A DNA stretch of 20,756 nucleotides, from assembly GCA_045807765.1 (NCBI GenBank), contig JBJMGU010000169.1:1-20756 (forward strand), read 5' to 3'. The notes beneath the pieces were generated by a model. The model saw only the letters and a list, made by a program, of their open reading frames with translations, made no database searches and had not been told where the DNA came from. This DNA is from DATENM01 sp045807765. GTDB lineage: Bacteria > Acidobacteriota > Blastocatellia > UBA7656. This document shows, in pieces, positions 6,660 through 14,362 of the stretch (the first letter of the stretch is position 1; the number at the start of each line of letters is the position of its first letter). The position numbers were made by a program, and so were the translations under genes.

Positions 6660-8672
6660 TCAACTGGTCGTAGCTGCCGCTTGGACACCGGCCTTTTTCA
6701 AGCGGCTCAAGGCCCAACGAGCTTTGGCGCGCACCCCTTCGTCCTGGTCGTTCAAGCGCTTCTGCAAGGCATCGTAAGCCGCCGCGTCGCAAATCTGCCC
6801 GAGCGCTTCGGCAGTGGCGAATCGGACATTACCATTCACCTCTTCAAGCAACGGGATCAGATCGCCGACGGCTCGGGTCTCGCCCAACCGGCCAAGCGCC
6901 AGCGCCGCTTCGCAGGCGACGAATTTGTCATCGCTATGCAACAGCGCGACCAGCACCGGCGAGATCGTGCGGTCGCCAATCAAGCCCAGCACCTTGGCTG
7001 CGAAACGTGCCGTCAGGTGATCGTTCTCGTCAATGGCGTCGTTGAGCAGGCGGATCACCGGCCCGGCGGCCTGCTCGCCCAAGGCAACAATTGCCTGCAC
7101 GGCTTCGGCTTTCACCTGCAAGCTCTGGTCGCGCAACGCCTCGATCAGCGCCGCGAGCGCCCGCGGGTCATGCGAAAACTTCAAGGTGCGGACGGCGTCA
7201 ACGCGGATGGCTTCGTTGTCGTCCTTGAGCAACTGTGTCGGGTCAACCGGCGTCTGCCCGCCCGACACCCCGGCGATGATGCGGTGCGAGATGCGATCCT
7301 GAATCGCCAGCGCGTCGGTCGAGTCGGCATCGATCTTCTCGCTCCAGAGGATGCCGCCGGTCGCCGCGTCCACCAGTTGCGCCGTCACCCGTAGCCGCTC
7401 ACCGGCTTTCAGAAAGTTGCCCATCAGCACGGCGTCGGCGCCCAACTCGGCGCGTACCTGCGCCGGGTCAATCGCCGTGTTCTGATACTTGGCCACACGG
7501 CTCGAGGGGATAACCGTGACCGTCTTCACTTTCGCCAGCTCGGTGATCAGGCTGTCGGCCAGCGACATGCCATAGAAGTCGGACTGCGCATCGCCGCTTA
7601 GATTGCGAAAGGGCAGCACCGCCAGTTGTCGGCGCGGCCCGTTGATCAATGAAAAGTCCTGGCTGATGTTCTCGCGCGGCGACGGCTGCGAGACCTGGCT
7701 CGGGTGCGAGTCGAGCGGCAGGTTGCGTCCGAACAGGCGATTGACGAAGACGCTGATCGAGCCGCGCCCGCTCTGCTTCTTCGGCGTCACGAAGGGCGTG
7801 ATGATGCCGTCGGGAACGCTCGACGCGCCCAGGCGCACGGCGATGCTCAACCGTTGCAGGTCTTCGAGCATCTGCTGCATGGTCTGGTAACGGTCGCCCG
7901 GCTTTTTTGCCAGCGCTAGATCGATGATGCTTGATAGATCAGGCGGCAGCTTATCGTTAACCAATTTGGCAGGCTTGAACGGATCGTGCATCACCGCGTG
8001 CATCAGGTCAACGTTGGTTTGTCCCTTGAACGGCAGGCGTCCGGTCGCCATCTCGTATAGCACGACGCCAAACGAGTAGATGTCGCTGCGGTGATCGGCG
8101 CGCTCGCCACGCGCTTGTTCAGGCGACATGTAATTCGGCGTGCCGAGCGGCGAGCCGACGCGCGTCAACTCTTCCGTCTCGCTCTGCGCGGCGCGCTCTT
8201 TGTCCGAGAGCAGCTTGGCCAATCCGAAGTCGAGCACCTTGGCTTGGCCGCGCGGCGTGACGATGATGTTCGACGATTTAATGTCGCGGTGGACGATGCC
8301 TTTGGCGTGTGCGGCGGCGAGCGCGTCAGCGACTTGCAGAGCGATTGAGAAGAGACTGTCGAGGCTGAGCGGGCGGCCATTGATAACGCGCTTGAGCGTC
8401 TTGCCCTGCACATACTGCATGGCGATGAAGTACTGATTATCGACTTCGGCGATCTCGAAGATCGTGCAGATGTTCGGGTGATCGAGCGCCGACGCCAGCC
8501 GCGCTTCACGCAGAAAGCGTCGGCGCGATTCATCTTCGGCAATCAGGTCGGGGGCCAGCAGCTTCAAGACGACGGTGCGGTCGAGCGTCGTGTCGTAGGC
8601 TTTATGCACCCGCCCCATGCCGCCCGCGCCGAGTTCTTCTTCGAGCCGGTAGTGTGAAATCGTCGTTGCCAT
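6660..8672 (-). CDS. Ser/Thr protein kinase fused to FlgO/TolB-like domain and HEAT repeats, 670 aa
   Basis: Residues 8-270 are a complete Hanks-type kinase: GAGGMGRVH loop, Lys37, Glu56, HRDIKSSN (Asp130, Asn135), DFGLAKLL (Asp148), and GTPNYMSPEQARGE closing the activation loop. A low-complexity linker (about 280-345) follows, with no membrane helix. Residues 348-470 (QLAVLPFRNLSG, YGMSLADSLITEL, LGADAVLMGNFL, RVTAQLVDA) match the FlgO/TolB-N-like domain often joined to kinases and adenylate cyclases. Residues 485-660 form four or five HEAT-type helical repeats (DAVRTLKF.HDPRALAALI and similar), likely a protein-docking surface. Lacking a transmembrane segment, it should be cytosolic. ATG 8672 has no clear Shine-Dalgarno site, but a good promoter lies 42 bp upstream. 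It lies between a GT-C glycosyltransferase and a sugar kinase; a substrate among these is inference. Confidence 0.9.
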   Translation of the reverse strand: MATTISHYRLEEELGAGGMGRVHKAYDTTLDRTVVLKLLAPDLIAEDESRRRFLREARLASALDHPNICTIFEIAEVDNQYFIAMQYVQGKTLKRVINGRPLSLDSLFSIALQVADALAAAHAKGIVHRDIKSSNIIVTPRGQAKVLDFGLAKLLSDKERAAQSETEELTRVGSPLGTPNYMSPEQARGERADHRSDIYSFGVVLYEMATGRLPFKGQTNVDLMHAVMHDPFKPAKLVNDKLPPDLSSIIDLALAKKPGDRYQTMQQMLEDLQRLSIAVRLGASSVPDGIITPFVTPKKQSGRGSISVFVNRLFGRNLPLDSHPSQVSQPSPRENISQDFSLINGPRRQLAVLPFRNLSGDAQSDFYGMSLADSLITELAKVKTVTVIPSSRVAKYQNTAIDPAQVRAELGADAVLMGNFLKAGERLRVTAQLVDAATGGILWSEKIDADSTDALAIQDRISHRIIAGVSGGQTPVDPTQLLKDDNEAIRVDAVRTLKFSHDPRALAALIEALRDQSLQVKAEAVQAIVALGEQAAGPVIRLLNDAIDENDHLTARFAAKVLGLIGDRTISPVLVALLHSDDKFVACEAALALGRLGETRAVGDLIPLLEEVNGNVRFATAEALGQICDAAAYDALQKRLNDQDEGVRAKARWALSRLKKAGVQAAATTS

Positions 8673-8714
8673 CGGTGCAGTTCTGATGAAGAGTGATGAT
8701 CCGCCTGATCTGCA

Positions 8715-8742
8715 AGGTTATGCTTTTGCCGGACGTTGTCAA
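8715..8742 (-). promoter_or_regulatory. sigma70-type promoter of the Ser/Thr kinase gene
   Basis: On the - strand, TTGACA (8742-8737), a perfect -35 box, is followed after 16 bp by TAACCT (8720-8715). The -10 box ends 42 bp before the kinase ATG. This allows the kinase and ROK genes to be transcribed independently of the glycosyltransferase gene upstream. Confidence 0.6.
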
Positions 8743-8760
8743 GGTGAAACCGGTATCGGC

Positions 8761-10167
8761 TCAGACAGGCGGCTCGGACAGAGAAGAATCAGCCCGCTCG
8801 CCGCGGTAAAGCGAAACGCCGGCGTGGATCGCGCCGCGCAGGTCGGTTATTCCTCCTTTGAGCACATGGCGACTCCAGTAAACCAGCGTCGCCAGATGCA
8901 GCACAGCGTTCGTCATCCGCAACGATTGCAGCAGCGGCGAGGCGGCGTCGGCGGTGATCTCATGAGTGTGCAGCAGCAGGTTGGCAAAGACCGCCAGCGT
9001 TAGCAGGGCGAAGACGACTTTCTGGTGGCGCAACGTCAGACCGGTCAGCAGCAGCAGCGGCAGCGCCTGGACGAGGTGATTCTCATGCATGCGGACGGCG
9101 AAGACGAAGAAGATCAGGGCAATGAAAGCGAATGGCTCGGCGGTCAACCGCGCAAGCGGCGTGCGCAGCGTTTTCACGACAATCACCACATAGAAGCCGG
9201 TGAAGATCAGCAAGCCTGCGGCAAAGTAGCTCAGACCATAAAAGAGCGGCGCGTGGTCAGATAGCCACCTGGGGTTCAGCCCTTGCAATGTCGTCACCAG
9301 CCACCACAGGTTATGCGCGTTCAGCGAAACGTAAGGGTGCGCGTGAGTGGCGATGCGGATCATATTGACGATGGCATGAGGGTTCGTCAGCAGAAAGGGC
9401 AGCAGCACGACCACCGACGCCGCGGCTGTCGCCAGCATCGATTGCAGCCGCTGTCGCGTCGTCGCATTCAGCAGAGCGATGAGCAGCATCACCGGCACGA
9501 TGACCGCCGGCTGTGGCTTGGCCAGCAAGGTCAGAGCAAGCGCCGGCAGACAGAGCGCGGGCCGGCGCTCCAGCAGAAAGACCACGGCCAGCGCCAGAAA
9601 GAAACAGTGAATCGCGTCGGGCTGCGCCCACATCGCGCCATCGAGCAGCACCGCCGGGTTGAAGGCGTACAGCCCTGCGCACAGCCAGGCTTGCCGGTCG
9701 CCGTGCCGTCGCCGCACGAACCAGAAAAGCAGAGCGGCAAGCAACAACTCAAACACAAAGATCGGAATCTCAATCAGGTAGTTGAGCACGAGCGAGTCAA
9801 CCGGCACATCGCGCCATCGGCGTATCTCTATGAAGCTCGGATCGAACATCGTTTGATAGGCCGCACCGGCAATGGCGTAGAAATAGACAGGAATCGGCGG
9901 GTAAGGGACGGGAGCTTCGCGGTTGGCGCGGTCGCCTTCCGTGGGATCATAGAAACTCGCCAGCCCGAAGCGCACAATCTTTTGCGCCGAGCCGATATAG
10001 TCGCGCCGGTCGGGGCGATTCAGGCGCACAGGCACCAGCGCCAGGCGGACGCCGAGCGCGATGAGCAACAACAAAGCGAGCTTCCAGCCTGACGCCCGCC
10101 GTGCCGCAGGCGCAGACACGGCCTCGCGATTTTGCGCGAGGTTTTCGCTGGAATTTACCGCAGTCAT
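8761..10167 (-). CDS. polytopic GT-C-type glycosyltransferase, 468 aa
   Basis: This is an integral inner-membrane protein with about 9-11 hydrophobic helices, the first at residues 29-47. The first outside loop carries an acidic-aromatic patch (RPDRRDYIGSA, 51-61), as expected for the catalytic Asp of GT-C enzymes. Further hallmarks are FNPAVLLDGAMWAQPDAIH (169-187), resembling the 'W-G-Q-x-D' loop of ALG6/ALG8 and bacterial mannosyltransferases, LLAKPQP (214-220), NAHNLWWL (283-290) and RMHENHLVQALPLL (359-372), close to the ALG8 'HE-K/N-H' loop. It likely moves a sugar from a polyprenyl-phosphate donor to a lipid or protein acceptor on the outer face; donor and acceptor are unknown. ATG 10167 follows GGAAA at 8 bp. 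The stop is 88 bp before the kinase gene. Confidence 0.78.
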   Translation of the reverse strand: MTAVNSSENLAQNREAVSAPAARRASGWKLALLLLIALGVRLALVPVRLNRPDRRDYIGSAQKIVRFGLASFYDPTEGDRANREAPVPYPPIPVYFYAIAGAAYQTMFDPSFIEIRRWRDVPVDSLVLNYLIEIPIFVFELLLAALLFWFVRRRHGDRQAWLCAGLYAFNPAVLLDGAMWAQPDAIHCFFLALAVVFLLERRPALCLPALALTLLAKPQPAVIVPVMLLIALLNATTRQRLQSMLATAAASVVVLLPFLLTNPHAIVNMIRIATHAHPYVSLNAHNLWWLVTTLQGLNPRWLSDHAPLFYGLSYFAAGLLIFTGFYVVIVVKTLRTPLARLTAEPFAFIALIFFVFAVRMHENHLVQALPLLLLTGLTLRHQKVVFALLTLAVFANLLLHTHEITADAASPLLQSLRMTNAVLHLATLVYWSRHVLKGGITDLRGAIHAGVSLYRGERADSSLSEPPV

Positions 10168-10233
10168 GATGTTTCCAATGAGTCCATCGTCGGGCTCCGA
10201 TGGCTGATCAGATTGCTCTTGGATTGGCGGCGC

Positions 10234-10242
10234 ATGTTATCA
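10234..10242 (-). promoter_or_regulatory. extended -10 promoter for the glycosyltransferase gene
   Basis: On the - strand the sequence reads TG-A-TAACAT (10242-10234), about 66 bp before the ATG. It closely resembles the extended -10 at 2038-2046 (TG-A-TATACT), which supports a shared sigma70-type usage. No clear -35 box is seen. Confidence 0.4.
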
Positions 10243-10310
10243 CAGCGATCAACGAGCGACCTAGCAGCAGAGCGCCGAGGCATGTTGACAGTCGCCGCCG
10301 ATGCGCCGCC

Positions 10311-10316
10311 TAATAC
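10311..10316 (+). promoter_or_regulatory. -10-like box directly before rsmI (possible leaderless start)
   Basis: TAATAC ends 5 bases before ATG 10322. A TTGACA lies at 10285-10290, but the 20-bp gap is too long for an ideal pair. If this -10 box is used, transcription would begin at or next to the start codon, giving a leaderless mRNA. This fits the absence of any Shine-Dalgarno sequence. Confidence 0.35.
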
Positions 10317-10321
10317 ATCTG

Positions 10322-11197
10322 ATGTCCGGTGCGCTCTACGTCATCGCCACGCCGATAGGCAATCTCGAAGACATCACCCTGCGCGCTTTGCGGCTGCTCG
10401 GCGAAGTGGATCTGATCGCCTGCGAAGACACGCGCCACACGCGCAAGCTGCTGGCGCATTTTCAGATTGCGACGCCGACCATCAGCTATCACCAGCACAA
10501 CGAGCATCAGCGCGCCGCCGAGCTGGTCGCCAGGCTCGCATCCGGCCAGCGCATCGCGCTGGTTTCAGACGCCGGCACGCCGCTGGTTTCAGACCCCGGC
10601 TACCGCATCGTACAAGAAGCTCTCGCCGCCGGCGTTCAAGTGGTGCCGGTGCCAGGTGCGTCGGCACTCATCGCGGCGCTGGCGGCCTCAGGGCTTCAGA
10701 CCGACGAATTTTACTTCGCAGGCTTTCTCCCAGCCAAATCATTGCCACGCCGGGCGCGGCTCGCCGCACTTGCCGAGATCAAGGCGACGCTCATTTTTTA
10801 CGAAGCGCCGCACCGCATCAACGCGACGCTCGCCGACGCGCGCGGCGTGCTCGGCAATCGTCATTGTGTGGTGGCGCGCGAGCTGACCAAGCTGCATGAA
10901 GAATTTTTGCGCGGCCCGCTCGATGAAATTATCGAAAAGATGCAATCACGAGATGTGCGCGGCGAACTCGTCCTGCTCGTCGGCCCTCTAATCGAAGGCG
11001 CGGCGGCAACCGTCAATCAAGAAGCCGCCGGCTCGATTGCCGAAGAAGTCGCGGCACTGATGCGCGACGAAGGCTTGGAGCAGAAGGCGGCGCTCAAGCG
11101 TGTGGCGCGGGCGCGCGGCCTGGGCAAGAGCGAAGCCTATCGCCGGCTGCTGGCCGAGCGCGCCGCACAAGAAATCATACCCGGAGATGTAAAATAG
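10322..11197 (+). CDS. rsmI: 16S rRNA (cytidine1402-2'-O)-methyltransferase RsmI, 291 aa
   Basis: RsmI methylates the ribose 2'-OH of C1402 in the decoding centre of 16S rRNA using SAM. The match is strong along the whole length: LYVIATPIGNLEDITLRAL (5-23), ACEDTRHTRKLL (33-44), ALVSDAGTPLVSDPGY (79-94), VPVPGASALIAAL (108-120), YFAGFLP (131-137), IFYEAPHRI (158-166) and the RELTKLHEE segment (186-194). The C-terminal helical domain (LKRVARARGLGKSEAYR) is present. The start at 10322 is preferred because family members begin MSG-x-LYVIATPIG; an in-frame ATG at 10301 would add seven unconserved residues. No ribosome binding site precedes either. The stop is 5 bp before the next gene. Confidence 0.95.
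   Translation: MSGALYVIATPIGNLEDITLRALRLLGEVDLIACEDTRHTRKLLAHFQIATPTISYHQHNEHQRAAELVARLASGQRIALVSDAGTPLVSDPGYRIVQEALAAGVQVVPVPGASALIAALAASGLQTDEFYFAGFLPAKSLPRRARLAALAEIKATLIFYEAPHRINATLADARGVLGNRHCVVARELTKLHEEFLRGPLDEIIEKMQSRDVRGELVLLVGPLIEGAAATVNQEAAGSIAEEVAALMRDEGLEQKAALKRVARARGLGKSEAYRRLLAERAAQEIIPGDVK
11190..11195 (+). promoter_or_regulatory. -10-like box TAAAAT directly before the TonB-C gene
   Basis: TAAAAT ends 7 bases before ATG 11203, overlapping the last codons of rsmI. The distance fits transcription starting at the start codon. GGAG at 11183-11186 is 16 bases from the ATG, too far for a normal Shine-Dalgarno site. A leaderless secondary start is therefore possible, in addition to read-through from rsmI. 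Confidence 0.35.
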
Positions 11198-11202
11198 AAT
11201 TT

Positions 11203-12237
11203 ATGGACGTTCGCAGGTTTGTTTTCACATTCATCGCAATCATCGTGCTCTCGGCCTCGGCGCTGGCGCAATCGGGCGGCGCAATCAACAATCAGACCAA
11301 CCGCGCCGCTGGGCGCAGCGAGTACGGCGTTAATCTAACCTTCGCGGTTTTCCAGTACGACCCGCAACGCTCGCCGGCCATTGAAGAGATCACCCGGCTC
11401 AACAGCAGCTATTCGAGCGCCGACGAAGAACTGGGTTACCTCAAGGACAAGCACAAGCTCGACGAACTGGCCGTGCGCCACGCACGCACAGTCGGCTTGC
11501 GCGCGGCTGAGACCTTCAACGACGCCGTGCTGCTCGGCCCGGAGTACATGACGCTGACTATTACACCGAGCGAGGTAATTCGCGGCTCGATGAAGCTCGA
11601 CGTTCATGTGCGCTACGCCAATCGCCCGTTGCTCGACGTCAAGAACATCGAGCTAGACAGCTACGAAACGGTGCTGCTGCGCGGCGGCAAGGGCATGTTC
11701 GGCGTGAAGTATTATATCGGCGCCGGTGGTGCGCAGCAGAGCGCGCCCATCGAACGCGCCCTGTTGGTGTCGGTCACGCCGCAGATCGTGCCGCTGACGA
11801 ATTTGCGCAATCGGCCAGAGCAGTTGTCGCACCCGGTGGATGAGTTTGGCCGCCCGGTCGAGATGAAAGAGAGCGACCGCTTCACGCCGCCGGTGGCGGT
11901 CGAACGCATCGCGCCAAAATTCGAGAGCGGGCAGCCGGTTCGCGGCTCGGTGCTGCTCGCCTGCGTCATCACTCCTGAAGGCAAGGTCATCAATGTGCGA
12001 GTCATCCGCTCGATTGACTCATTGATTGATGACCGCGCCATGCAAGCCTTCCGGCAATACAAGTTCTCGCCGGCGCTGCTTAACGGCCAGCCGGTCTATG
12101 CCACTTTCCGCGAAGAGATCACCTTCGCGTCGCCGCCGCAGATTGAGCCCGATCCGGCCCAAAAGCAAGAGCAGAAGAAAAAGACCACCACGCCGTTCCC
12201 GCGCCGCCGCTTTCCCTTCCCGCTGGCGCGGCCCTGA
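11203..12237 (+). CDS. secreted protein with C-terminal TonB-like domain, 344 aa
   Basis: Residues 1-23 (MDVRRFVFTFIAIIVLSASALAQ) are a signal peptide with an Ala-x-Ala-type cleavage site, so the protein is exported instead of anchored as classical TonB is. The middle (40-230) is a beta-rich region with no family I recognise. Residues about 245-308 carry the TonB C-terminal fold: RGSVLLACVITPEGKV, RVIRSIDSLIDDRAM, FRQYKFSPALLNGQPV. The tail is Pro- and Lys/Arg-rich (KQEQKKKTTTPFPRRR). TonB-C domains on exported proteins are common in Acidobacteriota and probably serve envelope interactions instead of energy transduction; no ExbB/ExbD is nearby. It follows rsmI by 5 bp, an odd functional pairing that may only reflect gene packing. 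Confidence 0.8.
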   Translation: MDVRRFVFTFIAIIVLSASALAQSGGAINNQTNRAAGRSEYGVNLTFAVFQYDPQRSPAIEEITRLNSSYSSADEELGYLKDKHKLDELAVRHARTVGLRAAETFNDAVLLGPEYMTLTITPSEVIRGSMKLDVHVRYANRPLLDVKNIELDSYETVLLRGGKGMFGVKYYIGAGGAQQSAPIERALLVSVTPQIVPLTNLRNRPEQLSHPVDEFGRPVEMKESDRFTPPVAVERIAPKFESGQPVRGSVLLACVITPEGKVINVRVIRSIDSLIDDRAMQAFRQYKFSPALLNGQPVYATFREEITFASPPQIEPDPAQKQEQKKKTTTPFPRRRFPFPLARP

Positions 12238-12247
12238 GATTGTGGCC

Positions 12248-12280
12248 GCACAGCCGGTGGCCTGTGAACGCCGGCTGTGC
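12248..12280 (+). terminator. stem-loop after the TonB-C gene
   Basis: GCACAGCCGG (12248-12257) pairs perfectly with CCGGCTGTGC (12271-12280) across 13 bases, 10 bp after the stop codon. No T run follows. It separates the rsmI unit from the delta-60 gene. Confidence 0.5.
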
Positions 12281-12417
12281 TACGCTTGATGGCGCTTCAT
12301 CCCGATCTTTCCGCCAGCCCTTCGCGCTGGTTGAGTGGTGATCGTGGCCTCGCGTTGAATGGTTCTACCCCTGAGGTTGACGCGCATGGCACCTCGGTCA
12401 CTAACGAAGGAGTCATG

Positions 12418-14031
12418 ATGAAAACCTTTCACAGGCAGGCCGCTTTATTCCTGATCTTCATGCTGGGCGCGCTCGCGCTTGTCCCGGCAACGCATCCTGC
12501 TGCGCAAAGCGTGGCCGGCCATCTTGATGGCACGTTCGGCGCGGGCGGCGTTGTGACGCTCGACGTGCAGGGCTTGGACGACGAAGCCACCGGGGTGCTC
12601 GTTCAGCCGGATGGCAAAGTCGTCGTCGCCGGACGCAGCGGCTCGAGCCTCTCAGAGTTCGTCGTCGCCCGCTGCCTCGCTGACGGGTGGAGAGACGAAG
12701 GCTTCGGTGATCTCGGCAGAGCGCGGATCGCCATCATCGGCCAGTTCAGTTATGCGAATGCGCTGGCGCGCACATCCGATGGTAAGCTGATCGTCGGCGG
12801 TGACGTGCTGTTGAGCAATGGCGGCCAGCAGGTGGCGCTGGTGCGGCTGAACGACGACGGTCAGCTCGACACGAGCTTCGGCCAGTTCGGCAAAGTCATC
12901 GGGCCGCTCGAAGAGCGCTACGCGACCGTCAGCGCCCATTTACAAAAGATGGTGGTGGAGCCGGACGGCAAGCTGCTGGTCATGGTTCTCTATTACTTTT
13001 TCGGAAGCTCCTCCGGGTCGCCGGTCCTATACCGTTTGCAGGCGAATGGCTCACTCGATCCGACCTTCTTTTTCGGCGCCTATGCCGACGACCTGATGAT
13101 TCAGCCGGACGGCAAGATCGTCACCGCCGGCTTGGGTGTATCCGTGCAGCGGCTGCACCCGGATGGCAGGATTGACGTGAGCTTCGGCAACTCGTTTGGG
13201 ACAGTTAGGCTGAATGACCTCTTGAGCCTGGGGCTTGCGGCCTCGCCGGCAATCGCCCTCACCGCGGATGGCAAGCTCCTCGTCGCCTTTTCGCTCTACC
13301 GCCGAGGCGGCAGCCTCGAATCCGACTTCGCGTTGGTGCGCCTCAACACCGACGGCTCGCTCGACACGAGCTTCGGCACAAACGGCATGACCATCGCTGA
13401 TGTCGCCACCAACGACCATGTTAAGGAATTGCTAGTGCAGCCCGACGGCAAGATATTGCTCGCCGGTTACGCAGGCACGGACAGCCCGGCCACGCGTGTA
13501 ATTTTGCAGGCGAGCGTGGCGCTGCTGCGCTTTAACGCCGACGGCATGATAGACGAGGGCTTCAAGGCCGACCCGCTCCCCGACGACACGCGCGGCCTCA
13601 GTGTCGCCAACGCCATCACTTTGCAGACCGATGGACGCATCGTGATTGCTGGTGGCATCCGCAACGCCGGCAGCGAGAATATGTTCGTCGCCCGCTATGA
13701 ATCAGGGACGATCATTCCGCCGCCGCCCACGCCTGACTTCGCGCTCACGGCAGACCCGGCAACCTTGAACGCCACCGCCGGCAGCAAGGTCAGATTTGCG
13801 ATCACGATCAACCGCGTCGGCGGATTTACGGGTGCGGTCTCCATCGGGACTGTGGTTGATCCGCCGAAGATGCACATCACCACAATCGAGCCGTCTGCCG
13901 ACGGACTGACCTTCACTTACACTTTGAAGATTAAAGGCAAGGCGAAGGCGGGCACCTATCCGCTGGTCTTCGTGGGCGAAGATGCGACCGGGCGCAAGCG
14001 TTCGGTGACGGTGACGCTGATCGTTACTTGA
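12418..14031 (+). CDS. secreted delta-60 repeat protein with C-terminal Ig-like domain, 537 aa
   Basis: ATG 12418 is chosen because GAAGGAG (12406-12412) lies 5 bases before it; ATG 12415 is too close, and the frame upstream to 12277 looks non-coding. Residues 1-30 form a signal peptide ending in HPAAQS. The body is a string of about seven delta-60 repeats of the form 'LD-x-S/T-F-G-x-x-G ... V-Q-PDGK-I/L-V-AG ... LVRLN-x-DG'; seen for example at LDGTFGAGGVV, LDTSFGQFGKVI, IDVSFGNSFGTV and LDTSFGTNGMTI. These form a propeller-like fold. Residues about 440-537 (PDFALTADPATLNATAGSK onwards) form an Ig-like beta-sandwich of the type attached to surface proteins. There is no C-terminal anchor or PEP-like sorting motif, so it is probably released or periplasmic. 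No catalytic motif is visible. Confidence 0.82.
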   Translation: MKTFHRQAALFLIFMLGALALVPATHPAAQSVAGHLDGTFGAGGVVTLDVQGLDDEATGVLVQPDGKVVVAGRSGSSLSEFVVARCLADGWRDEGFGDLGRARIAIIGQFSYANALARTSDGKLIVGGDVLLSNGGQQVALVRLNDDGQLDTSFGQFGKVIGPLEERYATVSAHLQKMVVEPDGKLLVMVLYYFFGSSSGSPVLYRLQANGSLDPTFFFGAYADDLMIQPDGKIVTAGLGVSVQRLHPDGRIDVSFGNSFGTVRLNDLLSLGLAASPAIALTADGKLLVAFSLYRRGGSLESDFALVRLNTDGSLDTSFGTNGMTIADVATNDHVKELLVQPDGKILLAGYAGTDSPATRVILQASVALLRFNADGMIDEGFKADPLPDDTRGLSVANAITLQTDGRIVIAGGIRNAGSENMFVARYESGTIIPPPPTPDFALTADPATLNATAGSKVRFAITINRVGGFTGAVSIGTVVDPPKMHITTIEPSADGLTFTYTLKIKGKAKAGTYPLVFVGEDATGRKRSVTVTLIVT

Positions 14032-14059
14032 AGGATAAAGAGAAAGAGGAGGATTGCTG

Positions 14060-14362
14060 ATGCTGGTTCATTCGGTTTACTTCTGGTTGAAAGAAGGACT
14101 ATCCGCCGAAGAGCTTGAAGATTTCCGTAGCCAGTTGCGAGCGATTGCCGCTATCGACAGTGTGCGCCAGTCGCACATCGGCGTACCCGCAGACACCGAC
14201 CGCCCGGTCATCGAGCGCAGTTACAGCTATGGCCTGATCCTATTATTTGACGACCAGCAAGGGCACGACCATTACCAGATACATGAAACGCACGAGCGCT
14301 TCCGGCAAGAATGCTCGCGCTACTGGACACGCGTGCTGATCTTTGACGTGACGACACCATGA
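14060..14362 (+). CDS. Dabb-domain (stress-responsive A/B barrel) protein, 100 aa
   Basis: ATG 14060 follows AGAGGAGGA (14045-14053) at 6 bases, an excellent ribosome binding site; the in-frame TTG at 14054 would lie on top of it. The start MLVHSVYFWLKEGLSAEELEDF, read as two pieces, matches the Dabb signature ('H-x-V-x-F-x-L-K'), and SYGLILLFDDQQGHDHYQ then HETHERF match the 'Y-x-H-x-x-H' end of the ferredoxin-like dimeric barrel. Bacterial members are usually of unknown role; some plant and fungal relatives are cyclases. It starts 28 bp after the delta-60 gene, and its stop overlaps the peptidase start by 4 bp. Confidence 0.85.
   Translation: MLVHSVYFWLKEGLSAEELEDFRSQLRAIAAIDSVRQSHIGVPADTDRPVIERSYSYGLILLFDDQQGHDHYQIHETHERFRQECSRYWTRVLIFDVTTP

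Noticed and set aside
9283..10092. Long + frame opposite the GT-C gene
   Set aside because: Gln/Arg/His-rich antisense product of a clear membrane-protein gene; no ribosome binding site or motif.
10285..10316. TTGACA plus TAATAC as a standard sigma70 promoter for rsmI
   Set aside because: The 20-bp spacer is too long for a normal -35/-10 pair; only the -10 box was kept as a candidate.
12277..12417. N-terminal extension of the delta-60 protein
   Set aside because: The extension has no signal-peptide character and would bury the real signal peptide; a strong ribosome binding site supports ATG 12418.
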